The notes under the pieces were generated by a model, which was not told where the DNA came from, searched no databases, and saw nothing but the letters and a program-made list of their open reading frames with translations. Source: Ceratopteris richardii (taxonomy: Eukaryota > Streptophyta > Polypodiopsida > Polypodiales > Pteridaceae). Taken from it: a DNA stretch of 64,000 bases. The DNA is taken from NCBI GenBank assembly GCA_020310875.1, contig CM035413.1, positions 187,426,355 to 187,490,354 of the forward strand, given 5' to 3'. The position numbers and the translations under genes were made by a program. Below, piece after piece: positions 11,201 through 21,462 of the stretch (the first letter of the stretch is position 1; every line of letters starts with the position of its first letter).

Positions 11201-12068
11201 AGATTTGTCATATTTCTTGGGCATGGAGATTTCATACACTCAACATGGAGTGTATGTGACTCAAGAAAGGTATTTGAAGAATTTGTTAACCAAGTTTAAA
11301 ATGAATGATTGCAGAGTAGCACCTACTCCAATGGAGGTGAATCACAAATTGAGCAGATTTGGAGGTGAAGAGTTCAAGGACATGAAACAATATCAGAGTT
11401 TGGTTGGTAGTCTTATCTATGCTACATTAACTAGGCCTGATTTATCATATGCAGTTGGGGTGTTGTCTCAATTTATGCATTGTCCTAGGAAAGAGCATTG
11501 GATTGCAGGTCAAAGAGTATTGAGATACATTAAGGGAACACTCAAAGAGGGTTTGTATTATGGTTTTACATCAGATACAAATGTCAAAATATATAGTGAT
11601 GCAGATTGGGCAGGTAATCCAGATGATAGAAGGTCAACCTATGGATACATGTGTTATGTGGGAGATAAGTTAATCTCTTGGTGCTCAAAGAAGCAACATA
11701 CAGTTGTTTTGTCATCTACAGAAGCAGAGTACAAAGGCATGGTTGAAGCTGCAAAAGAAGTGATATGGCTTAAGACTCTCATGAAGAGTTTTGACACTAT
11801 ACAGAGCATACCTATCATTTATGGAGATAACTTGAGTTCATTATATCTAGCTGCTAATCCTGTTTTTCATGCCAGGACCAAACACATTGAGATACAGTAT
11901 CACTTTCTAAGAGAGAAGGTGATGGATAAAGGGATTGAAGTTATACATACTTCAACAAAAGATCAGATAGTTGATATGCTTACAAAGAGTTTGGATGGAC
12001 CAAAGTTACAGAAGTTCAAAGATATGGCAGGTATAAAGAAGATAAGAGAAACCTCAATTGATGATTGA
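8215..12068 (+). pseudogene. Copia-1 gag-pol polyprotein, broken, RT catalytic region deleted
   Basis: One frame runs from MGDSLQIEKLDRENYPAWSM (8215) to about 10915, then shifts by one base. Gag occupies 8215-9230 with a CX2CX4HX4C zinc knuckle at 8992-9033. A TAG at 8998 sits inside the knuckle, between its first two cysteines. The protease has YIDSGCSNH (9286-9312). Integrase has WHKRLGH and CEACQ, then the acidic residues of HTDVWGP and SDGGGEYF and the Glu of NGVAERRN. A TAG at 10315 is followed by loss of four codons of the usual QGMTPYEAW. A one-base deletion near 10917 shifts frame. RT motifs run only to IAIAACKG and then jump to TDEKGIQ at 11131, so about 120 residues including YVDD are gone. 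RNase H (KIYSDADWAG, about 11590) and the C-terminus are present to 12068. Confidence 0.9.
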
Positions 12069-12076
12069 GGGGGAGC
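12067..12076 (+). other. Copia-1 polypurine tract
   Basis: GAGGGGGAGC lies immediately before the 3' LTR and overlaps the stop of the polyprotein. It is the expected plus-strand primer. Confidence 0.85.
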
Positions 12077-12999
12077 TGTTGGTGCAAACCAATCACCAAT
12101 TGAAGTTTGGAAGACAAAAAGATGGAGATAAGATCAAGTCTTGAAGCAAAGAAGGTGGTTACATTCACAGGATGAATAAATACTTTTGGAAAAATCGGGG
12201 CAAATAGAGAGATAGTATGAGAGTATGAGAAAAGTGCATTTGGAAGTTGTAAGACTCATTAGAGTTCATAGGAATGAGAAGAAATCTCTCTCACAACTCA
12301 ATTGTAATTTTCTGAGGAATAGAAGAAAAGTTGCACCCGAAGTTTTCGTGTCTTCTCCTTCTGTGGTAGAAATTCTGTGGAATGCTTTTGTACAAGTCTA
12401 AGTCTAGAGTAGATTGATCTCTCTACAAAATTTCAGCTTCCAATTGTAATCAGGTTAAGAGAATTGTGTGTAGGAACATTCATATGTAAAGAATGTTCAC
12501 AGTCTTCTGAAACAGGCGCAGATTTCGAGTTCAATGAAATGAGTAGTGCTCAGTGCACAGTGTAAAGTTTACACATATAATAGCTATCTATAGCTAAAAG
12601 GATTTTACAAACGGGTTCGACATTGGGAGAACCAAAGCTAAGAAGTTAGAGGTGTTCAAATCGACTTCTCAGAAGTGCAGATTTAGACATAGGTAACTTG
12701 TGAAGTAGATTTCTCAAGATCTACTGAATCTTTTGGAGTGATTTGACTTGGAGGAGGTTTGGAATCTTTAGGCGACACCTTGTGCAAAGTTTCATAAAAA
12801 ACTTTACACATTTACTCAGTCAATGAGAAAGATATATGCAGCAGACTTTCCAAGTAATCTTCTTCTTCACAGATTGTTCAAGAATTTAATATTTGGTCAT
12901 TGATCTTTTAAATTGGTGAAGGTTTTGACTTACTCTTGATATAGAGGTGCTCTAAGTTCAAGAGTAGGTTGTTCTTTTGGAGATTAACAATCTCCATCA
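12077..12999 (+). repeat. Copia-1 3' LTR (923 bp, internally deleted)
   Basis: Colinear with the 5' LTR but 111 bp shorter. The region just upstream of and into the TATA box is missing (GATGAATAAATAC at about 12173). A second gap of 25 bp falls between AGCT direct repeats near 12585. Confidence 0.9.
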
Positions 13000-13084
13000 A
13001 TGAGTTATTGTAATCAAAGACTTGAATACTGTAAAACCATTGGTTTTGCAATTGAATATAACCATAGTATTCACAGTACATTAT

Positions 13085-14442
13085 TTTCTTCATTTTGAAT
13101 ATCGTCATTTATGATAGGTACCATATCATCTATTTCTTCCATCTTTGAACCATCATTGTGATCTACATCTAAATCATGATCATTCCATGAATCATTTGTT
13201 AAACTTTTATGAGTTTCAAATTCTCCAAAAGTTTGTTGTGCAGTTGTAGAAGCTATCTTGGTTAAGGCATGTAACAAATGCATATTACAAAACACATATA
13301 GCAAATCATTAGCACATGATACACATAAGAGCTTTCTTCGTTTTGAATGAAGAAAATCATAGGCACTCCAATTACATTCACAACTACCACTTGAAGCTGC
13401 TACTGAAAGCACTCTCATAGCTATATGTTACAACTCCACTGCTTCATCTCCGTACTCTTTCCACCAAATAGGAGGTGGATGCTTTTGAATTACTTCAATG
13501 CCATAGATCTCCAAAAGATCCTTCTCGATTTACATACGCTACTCTTTGGTGGAATGCATCTCGACATCTGTACCTAGAAGTAATAGATAACATGTGGTTT
13601 TGAAGTTTTCCATGACTTCTTTGTTTGACGTTTGACCATTGAGTTGAAATGCTGGATCCAAAACAAATGATGTTCCATGAAAATGAGTATGCATTTTCAT
13701 CAATCGATTCCCTGCTAACGATACAATCTGTGTTTTTGCTAGTAATGAAAATTGATTAAAGTCTTTTAATGTTTGAATAACTTTTGAAATAATCCAATAA
13801 ACTTTTCCAAACACAAATTTATCAGTATCAACCATTCATAAAACTTCCACAAAAGTTTTAGTGATACCAATGCTTTTTTCAAGATTACACCAAAACGTTT
13901 GTGATTTTATTAGAGATGTACACTTGGATGCTGCAACTCGATAAGAAGGATACTTCTCTAGCCATGCCTCTGTCTTTGATCAGCAATCATTTCTACAAGA
14001 GCTCGCTTAACTTCCAATAATCCATTGAACACAATATAGGCATTTGCAAATCATGTGGCACAAAAAATCTAAAGTGCTTTATTGGGAGATTTTGATCGTA
14101 GAGGGAATATGAAAAGTGATGCTCTCTGATAAATTGGACCACATGATTTGCATGTAATAAGGTTTGTTTAATGAAAGATAATCTACCTATATCTTTCAAT
14201 AATAAATGTAATGTATGAGCTGCACATGGAACCCAAGTAATACCTTCATACTTGTTTTGAATTATAATTACAACACTTTGAAAATTAGAGGCATTATCTG
14301 TCACTATCACAGTCACATTCTTCGGACCACCCATGCACGATATAGTAGGCTCATATACCTTTACAAGAAAAGCTGAACTTTTCTCTTTAAGAGAAGTATC
14401 AATAGCTTCTAAAAACATGTTTCCTTTTGGACATATAACCAT
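13085..14442 (-). pseudogene. hAT transposase, degenerate, 5' part cut off
   Basis: On the minus strand, 14442-13993 matches the DUF659 region of plant hAT transposases: VIVTDNASNFQS with the catalytic-type Asp, then WVPCAAHTLHLLLKDIGRL. 13835-13539 covers the middle. 13480-13085 carries the hAT C-terminal dimerisation region (WWKEYG, then VLSVAASSGSCECNWSAYDF and SKRRKLL, where the family has SSSACERNWS and KRRNRL). Several stops and frame changes occur. The coding sequence stops abruptly at 14442, where Copia-2's LTR starts, so the BED zinc-finger end has been displaced by that insertion. No terminal inverted repeats were located. Confidence 0.85.
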
Positions 14443-15260
14443 TGTTGAAAATCAAGTCTCAATCACGCAAAAGGGCTCAACCACAAGTTTTGCAAGTGGA
14501 CCAATAAACAAGGAGGACCCAAAGTTGTGGAAGAAAGTTAGAAGGTCCACCAAACTCAATCAAATTCAAATCTCATCAAATTAGCCACCAAAAGTGCACC
14601 TACATTAATTGGTGGGTGGTTAGCTAGATTGTAGGAAAAGTAAACTCTATATAAGCATCATCCTGCCTTTGTTTCTTGACTTGTATGCATTCCATGAGTT
14701 TCCCAGTTAGCTTAGTGAAGCCATAAAATCCAACAAGCAGCCCCCTTGCTTGCTTACCTCGATTTATCATAATTTTGATCCTCTCTATCTAGAGGTGTAG
14801 TTAGGCTTTTCCAAATCTAATTGTACTAGATTGCAAAACATTTTTCTCTCTCCTTGTAATCATTCATTTTAAGCGTCATTTGCTCTCTAGGTCTCAAGTT
14901 TTCCAAGGTCTCAAGTATAGCTCCTTAAACTTTTCCAAGGTCTCAAGTTATTTGACTGAGTGAGTTGTGAGAAATTGCCAACTTTGTGAAGGTATATCTC
15001 TGCACATAGGCAGAGAGTGTTGCGAATAGGTAGCCTATTTGGAGATGGTGGTTCTCCCAGCTGGAATATCTATTAGGGATCATTTGAAGCTTCTTGGGTA
15101 GCTTGTATAGTCTTCTATAAGTTTGCAGCACTTCATTTTAATTCTCAGTACTAGTGGAGAGAAAACTTTAGAACAGTGAGCATATATCACTACTTGTGGA
15201 CCTAGTGGAGGGCATCCACCTTCCGTTGTTGCATTGGGATGTTAGAATCATCCCCCATCA
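14443..15260 (+). repeat. Copia-2 5' LTR (818 bp)
   Basis: It begins TGTTGAAAAT and ends CCCCCATCA. TATA-like CTATATAAGC lies at about 14647-14656. Only one copy is present, so the ends are inferred from TG/CA and from the neighbouring primer site. Confidence 0.7.
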
Positions 15261-15261
15261 G

Positions 15262-15274
15262 TGTTATCAGATCC
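15262..15274 (+). other. Copia-2 primer-binding site (degenerate)
   Basis: TGTTATCAGATCC lies one base after the LTR end. It differs at two positions from TGGTATCAGAGC. A gene-free leader of about 235 bp follows. Confidence 0.6.
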
Positions 15275-15510
15275 ATTTTTGGAGTCTTCGAGACATTAGT
15301 GGCATCATATTGAAGACTTGAAGGGATTGAGACAGCTCGTGGAAGCAGGAGGGCTTATCAAAGCAAGAAGACATCGAAAGGGGGCTACATCAATCGAGAT
15401 CTCAACTAGTCGAAGGTTAGCAAGGGAGAAGCTATCAAAAGGTAACATCCACAATTTCTAAAGCACAAAAAAACTTTAAGAGAAGCTACAAGAGCATCTT
15501 AGAGCTCAAT

Positions 15511-18500
15511 ATGTCTAAGTATAATGCATAATTAGAGAAGTTAGAGAAAAGAAATTATCAACCATGGAAATTTAGAGTTAGCAACTACCTTGTGGGCAAA
15601 GGATTGTGGGGATTAGTGAGCGGCACGGAGCGAGTGCCTCATGTACATGATCAACCACTTCAAGGGCAGGACAAGGCACTTAATGGATGGATAGAAAGGG
15701 ATAGGAGAGTCATATTCATTCTATCCCAACACATAAACAATAACATGATAGGGCATATACAAGACTTGGACACATCCAAGAAGGTTTGGGAGACCTTGGA
15801 GAGATTGTAGTCTTCATCAAGCAAGGCAAGGAACATTCAACTCAAGAATGCGCTAAATAATCTTAGTAAAGCACCTAATACTAACATAAATGAGTACATT
15901 TTGAAGGTTAAGGAGCTTACAGATGCCCGAGGCTCAATTGGGAGCCCAATTGAAGATGACGATCTTCTTTCACACACTCTCAATGGCTTGAGAGAGGATG
16001 AAAGGTGGAAAGCATTCAACACATCAATTTATTTGAGGGATTCCCTACTAGAATTTGATCAATTAGTCGCATTGATGGTGTCTGAGGAGATGAACCAAGG
16101 AGGTTCACAATCAAAGGGCAGCTAAGCCCAAGTTTTCTATGCAAGTAGAGGCAAAGGAAAAAGAGGTGGACAAAACTCCCAAGGTAGAGGGGAAGGAAGG
16201 TCAAGCTCAAGCTCAAGCAACAAAGAAGGCTTCAACCAAAGTTATGGATCAAGAGGAAGAGGAAGGAGTAGAGGAAGAGGACAAAGATCACATGGAAGAG
16301 AAGCATCCAATGGAGAATGCTTCAATTGTGGAAAACCAGGCCTTTATGCAAGTGATTGTTGGTCAAAATGAGGAGGCAATCAACAATACAAAAGGAACCA
16401 AGGTAATTATGCTAGTAATTTAGCAAATTCAGAAAACGAGAGCTTGCTTATGATGTATGGGTCAAGTGAAAGAGTCAATTAAGATTTTACATGGCACATT
16501 GATAGTGGTTGTAGCAACTATATGAGTTGCAATAAAGATGTTTTCTTTAGTTTACACTCACCCATCACTCAAGGACATGTAGAGACAAGGGATGACACTG
16601 ATCATAAGATTACACATGTGGAAAATGTTGCATTGAATGGATCTCAAACCTCCAAGGTGTTGAAGGATGTGTTGCATGTGCCAACCATCAAAAAAAACTT
16701 GGTGTCGACATGTCAAATGATTGAAAGAGGTTATGAGGCGAGTTTGAATAATCAAGGATGTTTTATTGAAGACCCCATGCAAGACTAAAAGCTGATAGAA
16801 AAAGGAAAGAAGAAAGGAAGACTCTTCACCATGGAGGTAAAGCCATCAACCCCTCACACTATCTACTTGTCAATTGGAAATAAACAGATTGCAGAAATCA
16901 ACTTATGGCATAAACGAATTGGGCACATAAACTTACAAGGATGAAGGACATGCAAAGGAAGGGCTTGGTGAGTGGTCTACCAGATCTTACATCTTAGAAT
17001 ATGCAACATTTGTGCCATGCTTGTCAATTAGCAAAACAAAGCAGATTGTCATTCAAGAAGGGAGCACATGCAATGGTGTTGAATCTCATACACACAGATG
17101 TATGGGGACCTACAAGGTAGCCATCCATTGGAGGTTGTATATATTTTATCACATTTATAGTTGATCATTCAAGGTTTGTTGGTATGTATTGCATAAAGTC
17201 AAAGTCAAAAGTGTTTTACCACTTCAAGAGGTTCAAAAACCTAGTGGAGAAGGAAATAGGGAAGTATATAAAGACTCTTAGATCAGATGGAGGGGGAGAG
17301 TATTTTCCAAATGAATTTTCAGATTTTCTACAGGACCATGGCATCAAAAGGCAATTCATTTGCACATATACAACTCAACATAATGGGGTGGCAGAGAGGA
17401 AGAATAGATACATAGTAGAAGTGGCTAGAGCTTTGTTAAATGAAATGAATGTTCCTAACACTACTGGACTGATGCAACAAATAGAGCCATATACATTATG
17501 AATAGGTGTCCAACCTTAGGAGTAAATGGAGTTACACCTTATGAAGCTTGGTGTGGTAATAAACCCATTTCTTGGATATTCTTCAAAGCAAAAGTGTCTT
17601 AGATGCTATAACCCTCGCACTAAAGAGCTTAAGGTACCTAGGGATTTAATATTTGATGAATTGCTACCTTGGTATGGTAGCAAAGATGTGTTACAAGTTG
17701 AGGATGCATATGAAGTCAAGAAGAAGTTCAAAGAGAAACAAAAAAGCATGGAGATGAGTGGTCCATCCACCTCAAGCACACCATCAAAGGAGACTACTAC
17801 ATTAGCTTGGCATGGAAGGACAAGGAATGAAACTCATTCAAGTGAAGGAAGTAACAAAGGAAAGGAAATTTAAATGCAAATAACGAAGACCATCGATGGG
17901 TAGACATGGAATCTACAAGTGACAATAATATGGAAAAATTAGATACTCTAGGATTTAAAGCATCTAAACCAAGGAGGAGGAGGTTCCTACCACCTAATGG
18001 TGAGGTAAGGTCATCCAATAGGGTTAAATACCCTATTGAAAGGTTAACTTATGATTCAATCATTGCAAGACACTATGCCTACATGAGTCAAGTTATATCT
18101 TGTGAAGAACCTAACTTTTTTAAAGAAGCAAATAAGCATAGGGAATGGATTGAAGCCATGGAGGAGGAAGTCAAGGCACTTGAAGAAAATGATACTTGGT
18201 CATTGGTGCCAAGAACAAAGGACATGAAAGTCATTGGCAACAAATGGGTGTACAAGGTAAAGAGGCATGCAGATGGGAGCATCTCTAGGTATAAAGCAAG
18301 GCTGGTTGCCAAAGGTTTTGCTCAAATCTATGGCATAGACTTTGAGGAAAAATTCACTCCACTAGCTAAGGGGTCCACCATTAGAAGTTTGATTGCAATT
18401 TCAGCCTCAAAAGGTTGGGAGATGTACTAGTTGGATGTAAAGAATGATTTCCTAAATGGAGAGCTTGAAGAGGTAGTCTTCATGGAGAAACCCCAAGGCT

Positions 18501-18988
18501 TTGAAGATGAGAGGTTTCCACATCGTGTATGAAAGCTAAAGAAGTCTGTTTATGGACTCAAGCAAGCCCCAAGATCTTTGAACCAAAGACTTGTGGACTA
18601 CTTGGTAAAATGTGGATACAATCAAAGTCATGCAAACCCATCACTCTTTGTGAAGAAGGAAGGTAGCAAAATTGTTTTCATTTGTACATATGTTGATGAT
18701 TTGATCATTACAGGGGATAATGAATCCAAAGTTAGGGACATAAAGAGGAAGCTTGGATATGAATTCAAAATCTCATATGTAGGTATTTTAAGATACTTCC
18801 TTGGGATTGAAGTGCTATATGAAGAGGAACGTATATACTTGATGCAAAGGAAATACATTCTAGATCTTTTGAAGAAGTTTGGGTTGTGTGATTGCAAGCC
18901 CATTTCAAATCCATTAGAAGTAAATGTAAAACTAAGTGCTCATGAAGGTGAAGAAGTGAAGGATGTTGTTGAGATATCAAGCTCAACA
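15511..18988 (+). pseudogene. Copia-2 gag-pol, many stops and frameshifts
   Basis: Gag begins MSKYNAxLEKLEKRNYQPW at 15511 and runs to about 16450, with a zinc knuckle CFNCGKPGLYASDC near 16320. The protease shows HIDSGCSNYMS near 16500. Integrase has INLWHKRIGHINLQ, then HTDVWGP, RSDGGGEYFPNEF (17281) and NGVAERKN. The linker includes PWYGSKD. RT starts near 18150 (WIEAMEEEVKAL), has the KARLVAKGFAQIYGIDFEE block, a TAG at 18428 replacing Gln before LDVK, and YVDDLIITGDNES near 18690. It ends at about 18985 after SAHEGEEVKDVVE, where Copia-3 takes over. Unlike Copia-1 and Copia-A the YVDD core is kept, but more than ten stops make it inactive. Confidence 0.85.
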
Positions 18989-19367
18989 TGTGATGATCCA
19001 AGATGACACGTATCAGTTTTTCGTTTCTCTAACATGTATAGTGGTCACAGTGGTATATGCCAGGGATACTTCATTGAGCTTTATTAGATTTATCTACCTA
19101 GAGTGATGGCACATTTGTTCCTTGCCAGCTCACTCATTCGCAGACAATAGGTTTTTCCTTATGTACTGGTCTTTATATATTGCAGTAGTTGTATTCTTGC
19201 TTTTAGGTCATTCTTGTACATTCCTTTTATGTAATAGAAGAAGAAGAAGAAGAAGAAGAAGAAACAGAAGATCATTCTTCCTTGCCTCAATCTGAGTGTG
19301 TGCTTTGCTTTGATTGTGAGAGAGTGTGTGTGTGTGAGCTCTCTTCCTTATCTCCTTCCTCGTGACA
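18989..19367 (+). repeat. Copia-3 5' LTR (about 379 bp)
   Basis: It begins TGTGATGATCC and ends CTCGTGACA. TATA-like TTTATATATTGC is at about 19171, followed by a (GAA)n run at 19227-19262 and a (GT)n run near 19325. The left end is judged only from the break in Copia-2 and the TG. Confidence 0.6.
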
Positions 19368-19380
19368 TGGTATGAGAGCC
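19368..19380 (+). other. Copia-3 primer-binding site
   Basis: TGGTATGAGAGCC directly follows the LTR. It is the same variant form (TGAGAGC) as in Copia-4. The 19381-19838 leader that follows has no gene. Confidence 0.7.
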
Positions 19381-19838
19381 AGTGTGGTTGTAGAGAGCTC
19401 GTGGCGAAGGCCGAGGACGCGAGACGATGTGGAGAAAGTGCAATTCACAAATGACCTAAGATTGTTATGAAAATTGGTGCGAAGGTAGAAGACCTTAAAA
19501 TATTTTTTAGATTTATCCCTTTAGGGTCACTTGTTTTTTTCATATCAAAGTTTCAGAGCCATCTCAATCTCGATTTTGAACCTATAAGGTGGGGCCCATA
19601 GAAAAACCAGGTCAGTTTCAAAAAATGTAACTTGCCTCATGTTCGACAACACTCATATATTCAAGATCCAGAATTTCAAGCGATTCCGTGTACTATTGAT
19701 ACACAAAAAGTGTGTTTTTCTACGATCAAATTATCATGTCATAGTGCGATGGTGCTCAAGCAGAAGTGCTGCTTGTAGTGTTTTGCAATGTTGTGAATTA
19801 CTGTAGAAACAGAATATGCAAATGGAATGAGTTAGCTT

Positions 19839-21440
19839 ATGAGCAATAAGCTGGACAAGAAGAACTTCCATGCTTGGAGATTCAAAATGACAAATTTCTT
19901 GATGGGAAAAGGCTACTGGAAGTACATTGAGAGGAATCGGATTGCAGAACAGTTAAGACCATATGAGGAATAGAATTAAGGATCACGAAAGGTAATGCAT
20001 TGGCTATTTTTTAGCATAGAGGATAGCATGATTGGGCACATACAGGATGCCAAGACTCCGAAAGAGGCTTGGAATAGTTTGGTCACATTGATGAGGCTTG
20101 GAATTGCAACTCAAGAATGAGTATGTCGATAAGTTACTACACCCTAAAAATGCAAAGCATATGTGAGTCACTTGCATCTATTGTTGTGAATGTAGATGAT
20201 GATGATAAGGTGGAAGTGTGCCTTCCTGGTTTACGAGCTACATATAAGGAGTTCAGAATTTCTATACAATCCAAGGAAAATATTTCGAATTTTGTTGATC
20301 TCGTATCTATGCTGATTATTGAAGAAAAGAATCTTGGTGAGGATTCAAAATCCCAAGGAAAATATAGTTCTGAGCAAGTATTCTACTCTAGCAAAGGAAT
20401 AGGTAGAGGTAGAGGTTTCGAAAGTGGAAAAGGAAACAATAACCAAGACCAAGGTCAACAACAGAATCATGCAGGAGGAAGAGGACAATTCTGAGGTAGG
20501 GGGAGCCAAAGAGGTCGCAAAAATTTTCAAAGAAATGATTCAAGTAATGACAGTAAAGGATGTTGGAATTGTTATAAACCTAGAAACTTTGAACGTGATT
20601 GGTGGTCCAAGAATCAAAATAATAAAAGGCAGCAAAACAACTATGCATCTAAAAGTGTAGATGATTCTAAGAAGGTGTTCATGGTTCAACATCATATGAT
20701 GAATATGATGTCTACTGGTGTTTCAAAATCAAATGATAATGTCTAGTTTCTTGATTTATGTGCTTCAAATCACATGACCAGTCATGTGGGATGGTTTAGT
20801 ACTTTGCAGAAATTTCCAGTTCTAGGATATGTTGAAACAGGTGATGACACATCACACCCTATCAAGCATACAGGAAATATAGTAGTGTCTATGGAGGATG
20901 GGAAGATAAAATACCTTGCTGATGTGTTGCATGTTCCAAATATAACAAAGAATCTGGTTTCTATTGGACAAATGGTTGACCAGGGATTACAAGTCACGTT
21001 CAATGTTGATGGGCTATATGTAGAAGAATACGAATCGGATGGAAGATTGATTACCGAAGGAAACAAAGTGGGTGGGATGTTCACCTTCAATGTGAAAATT
21101 CCTTAAATGAATGCAACCATGTTTGCAAAAGATGTAGGAGTTATTGTTGATATAGAGATGTGGCACAAACGGATTGGACATGCAAACTTGCAAAGGCTGA
21201 AATTGATGCAGTCAAAGAAGATTGTCCATGGACTACCAAATTTCAAGGTTGTAGAGATGCAAAAGGTATATGTAGCATGTCAATTTGGTAAACAGTCAAG
21301 ATAATCATTTCCGCATGACAAGCATGTTAGTGAGAATATGCTAGAAATAGTACATATAGATGTTTGGGGTCCTACAAAGACTACATCTATGGGTGGTTGC
21401 AAGTTTTATGTTACTTTCATTGATGATCATACATGGGCAT
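19839..21440 (+). pseudogene. Copia-3 gag-protease-integrase fragment
   Basis: Gag starts MSNKLDKKNFHAWRFKM at 19839 and breaks at a TAG within 50 codons. Later pieces (20117-20494) carry the gag core and a Gly/Arg-rich tail. A zinc-knuckle-like CWNCYKPRNFERDWW near 20560 has lost its last cysteine. The protease shows LDLCASNHMTS, where the catalytic D-S/T-G should be, so Gly is Cys. The integrase zinc-binding region reads MWHKRIGHANLQR and VACQFGKQSR. HIDVWGP and FIDDHT follow, and then the gene ends at the junction with Copia-4. Confidence 0.75.
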
Positions 21441-21462
21441 GTATCTTCTCATACCAATCACG

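Larger units (their letters stand above)
6959..12999 (+). mobile_element. Copia-1: complete-ended Ty1/copia retrotransposon, RT core deleted
   Basis: LTRs begin TGTTGGTGCA and end CCATCA. Both ends are flanked by the 5-bp duplication ATGAG (6954-6958 and 13000-13004), so this is a single intact insertion. Order: 5' LTR, primer site, gag, protease, integrase, remnant RT, RNase H, polypurine tract, 3' LTR. It sits just downstream of the coiled-coil segment. It cannot move by itself because the centre of its reverse transcriptase is missing and its reading frame is broken. Confidence 0.92.
14443..18988 (+). mobile_element. Copia-2: 3'-truncated copia element inserted in the hAT gene
   Basis: It has a 5' LTR, a degenerate primer site, gag, protease, integrase and RT. 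It lacks RNase H and the 3' LTR, because the LTR of Copia-3 begins at about 18989 inside the sequence following the RT. The 5' end lies in the hAT transposase. The target duplication cannot be checked without the 3' end. Confidence 0.8.
18989..21450 (+). mobile_element. Copia-3: truncated copia element nested in Copia-2
   Basis: A short LTR, primer site, gag, protease and the N-terminal half of integrase are present. Just after FIDDHTWA the sequence turns into opposite-strand RT of Copia-4, so integrase core, RT, RNase H and the 3' LTR are absent. Its LTR interrupts Copia-2 RT. The exact right junction is uncertain by about 30 bp. Confidence 0.7.
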
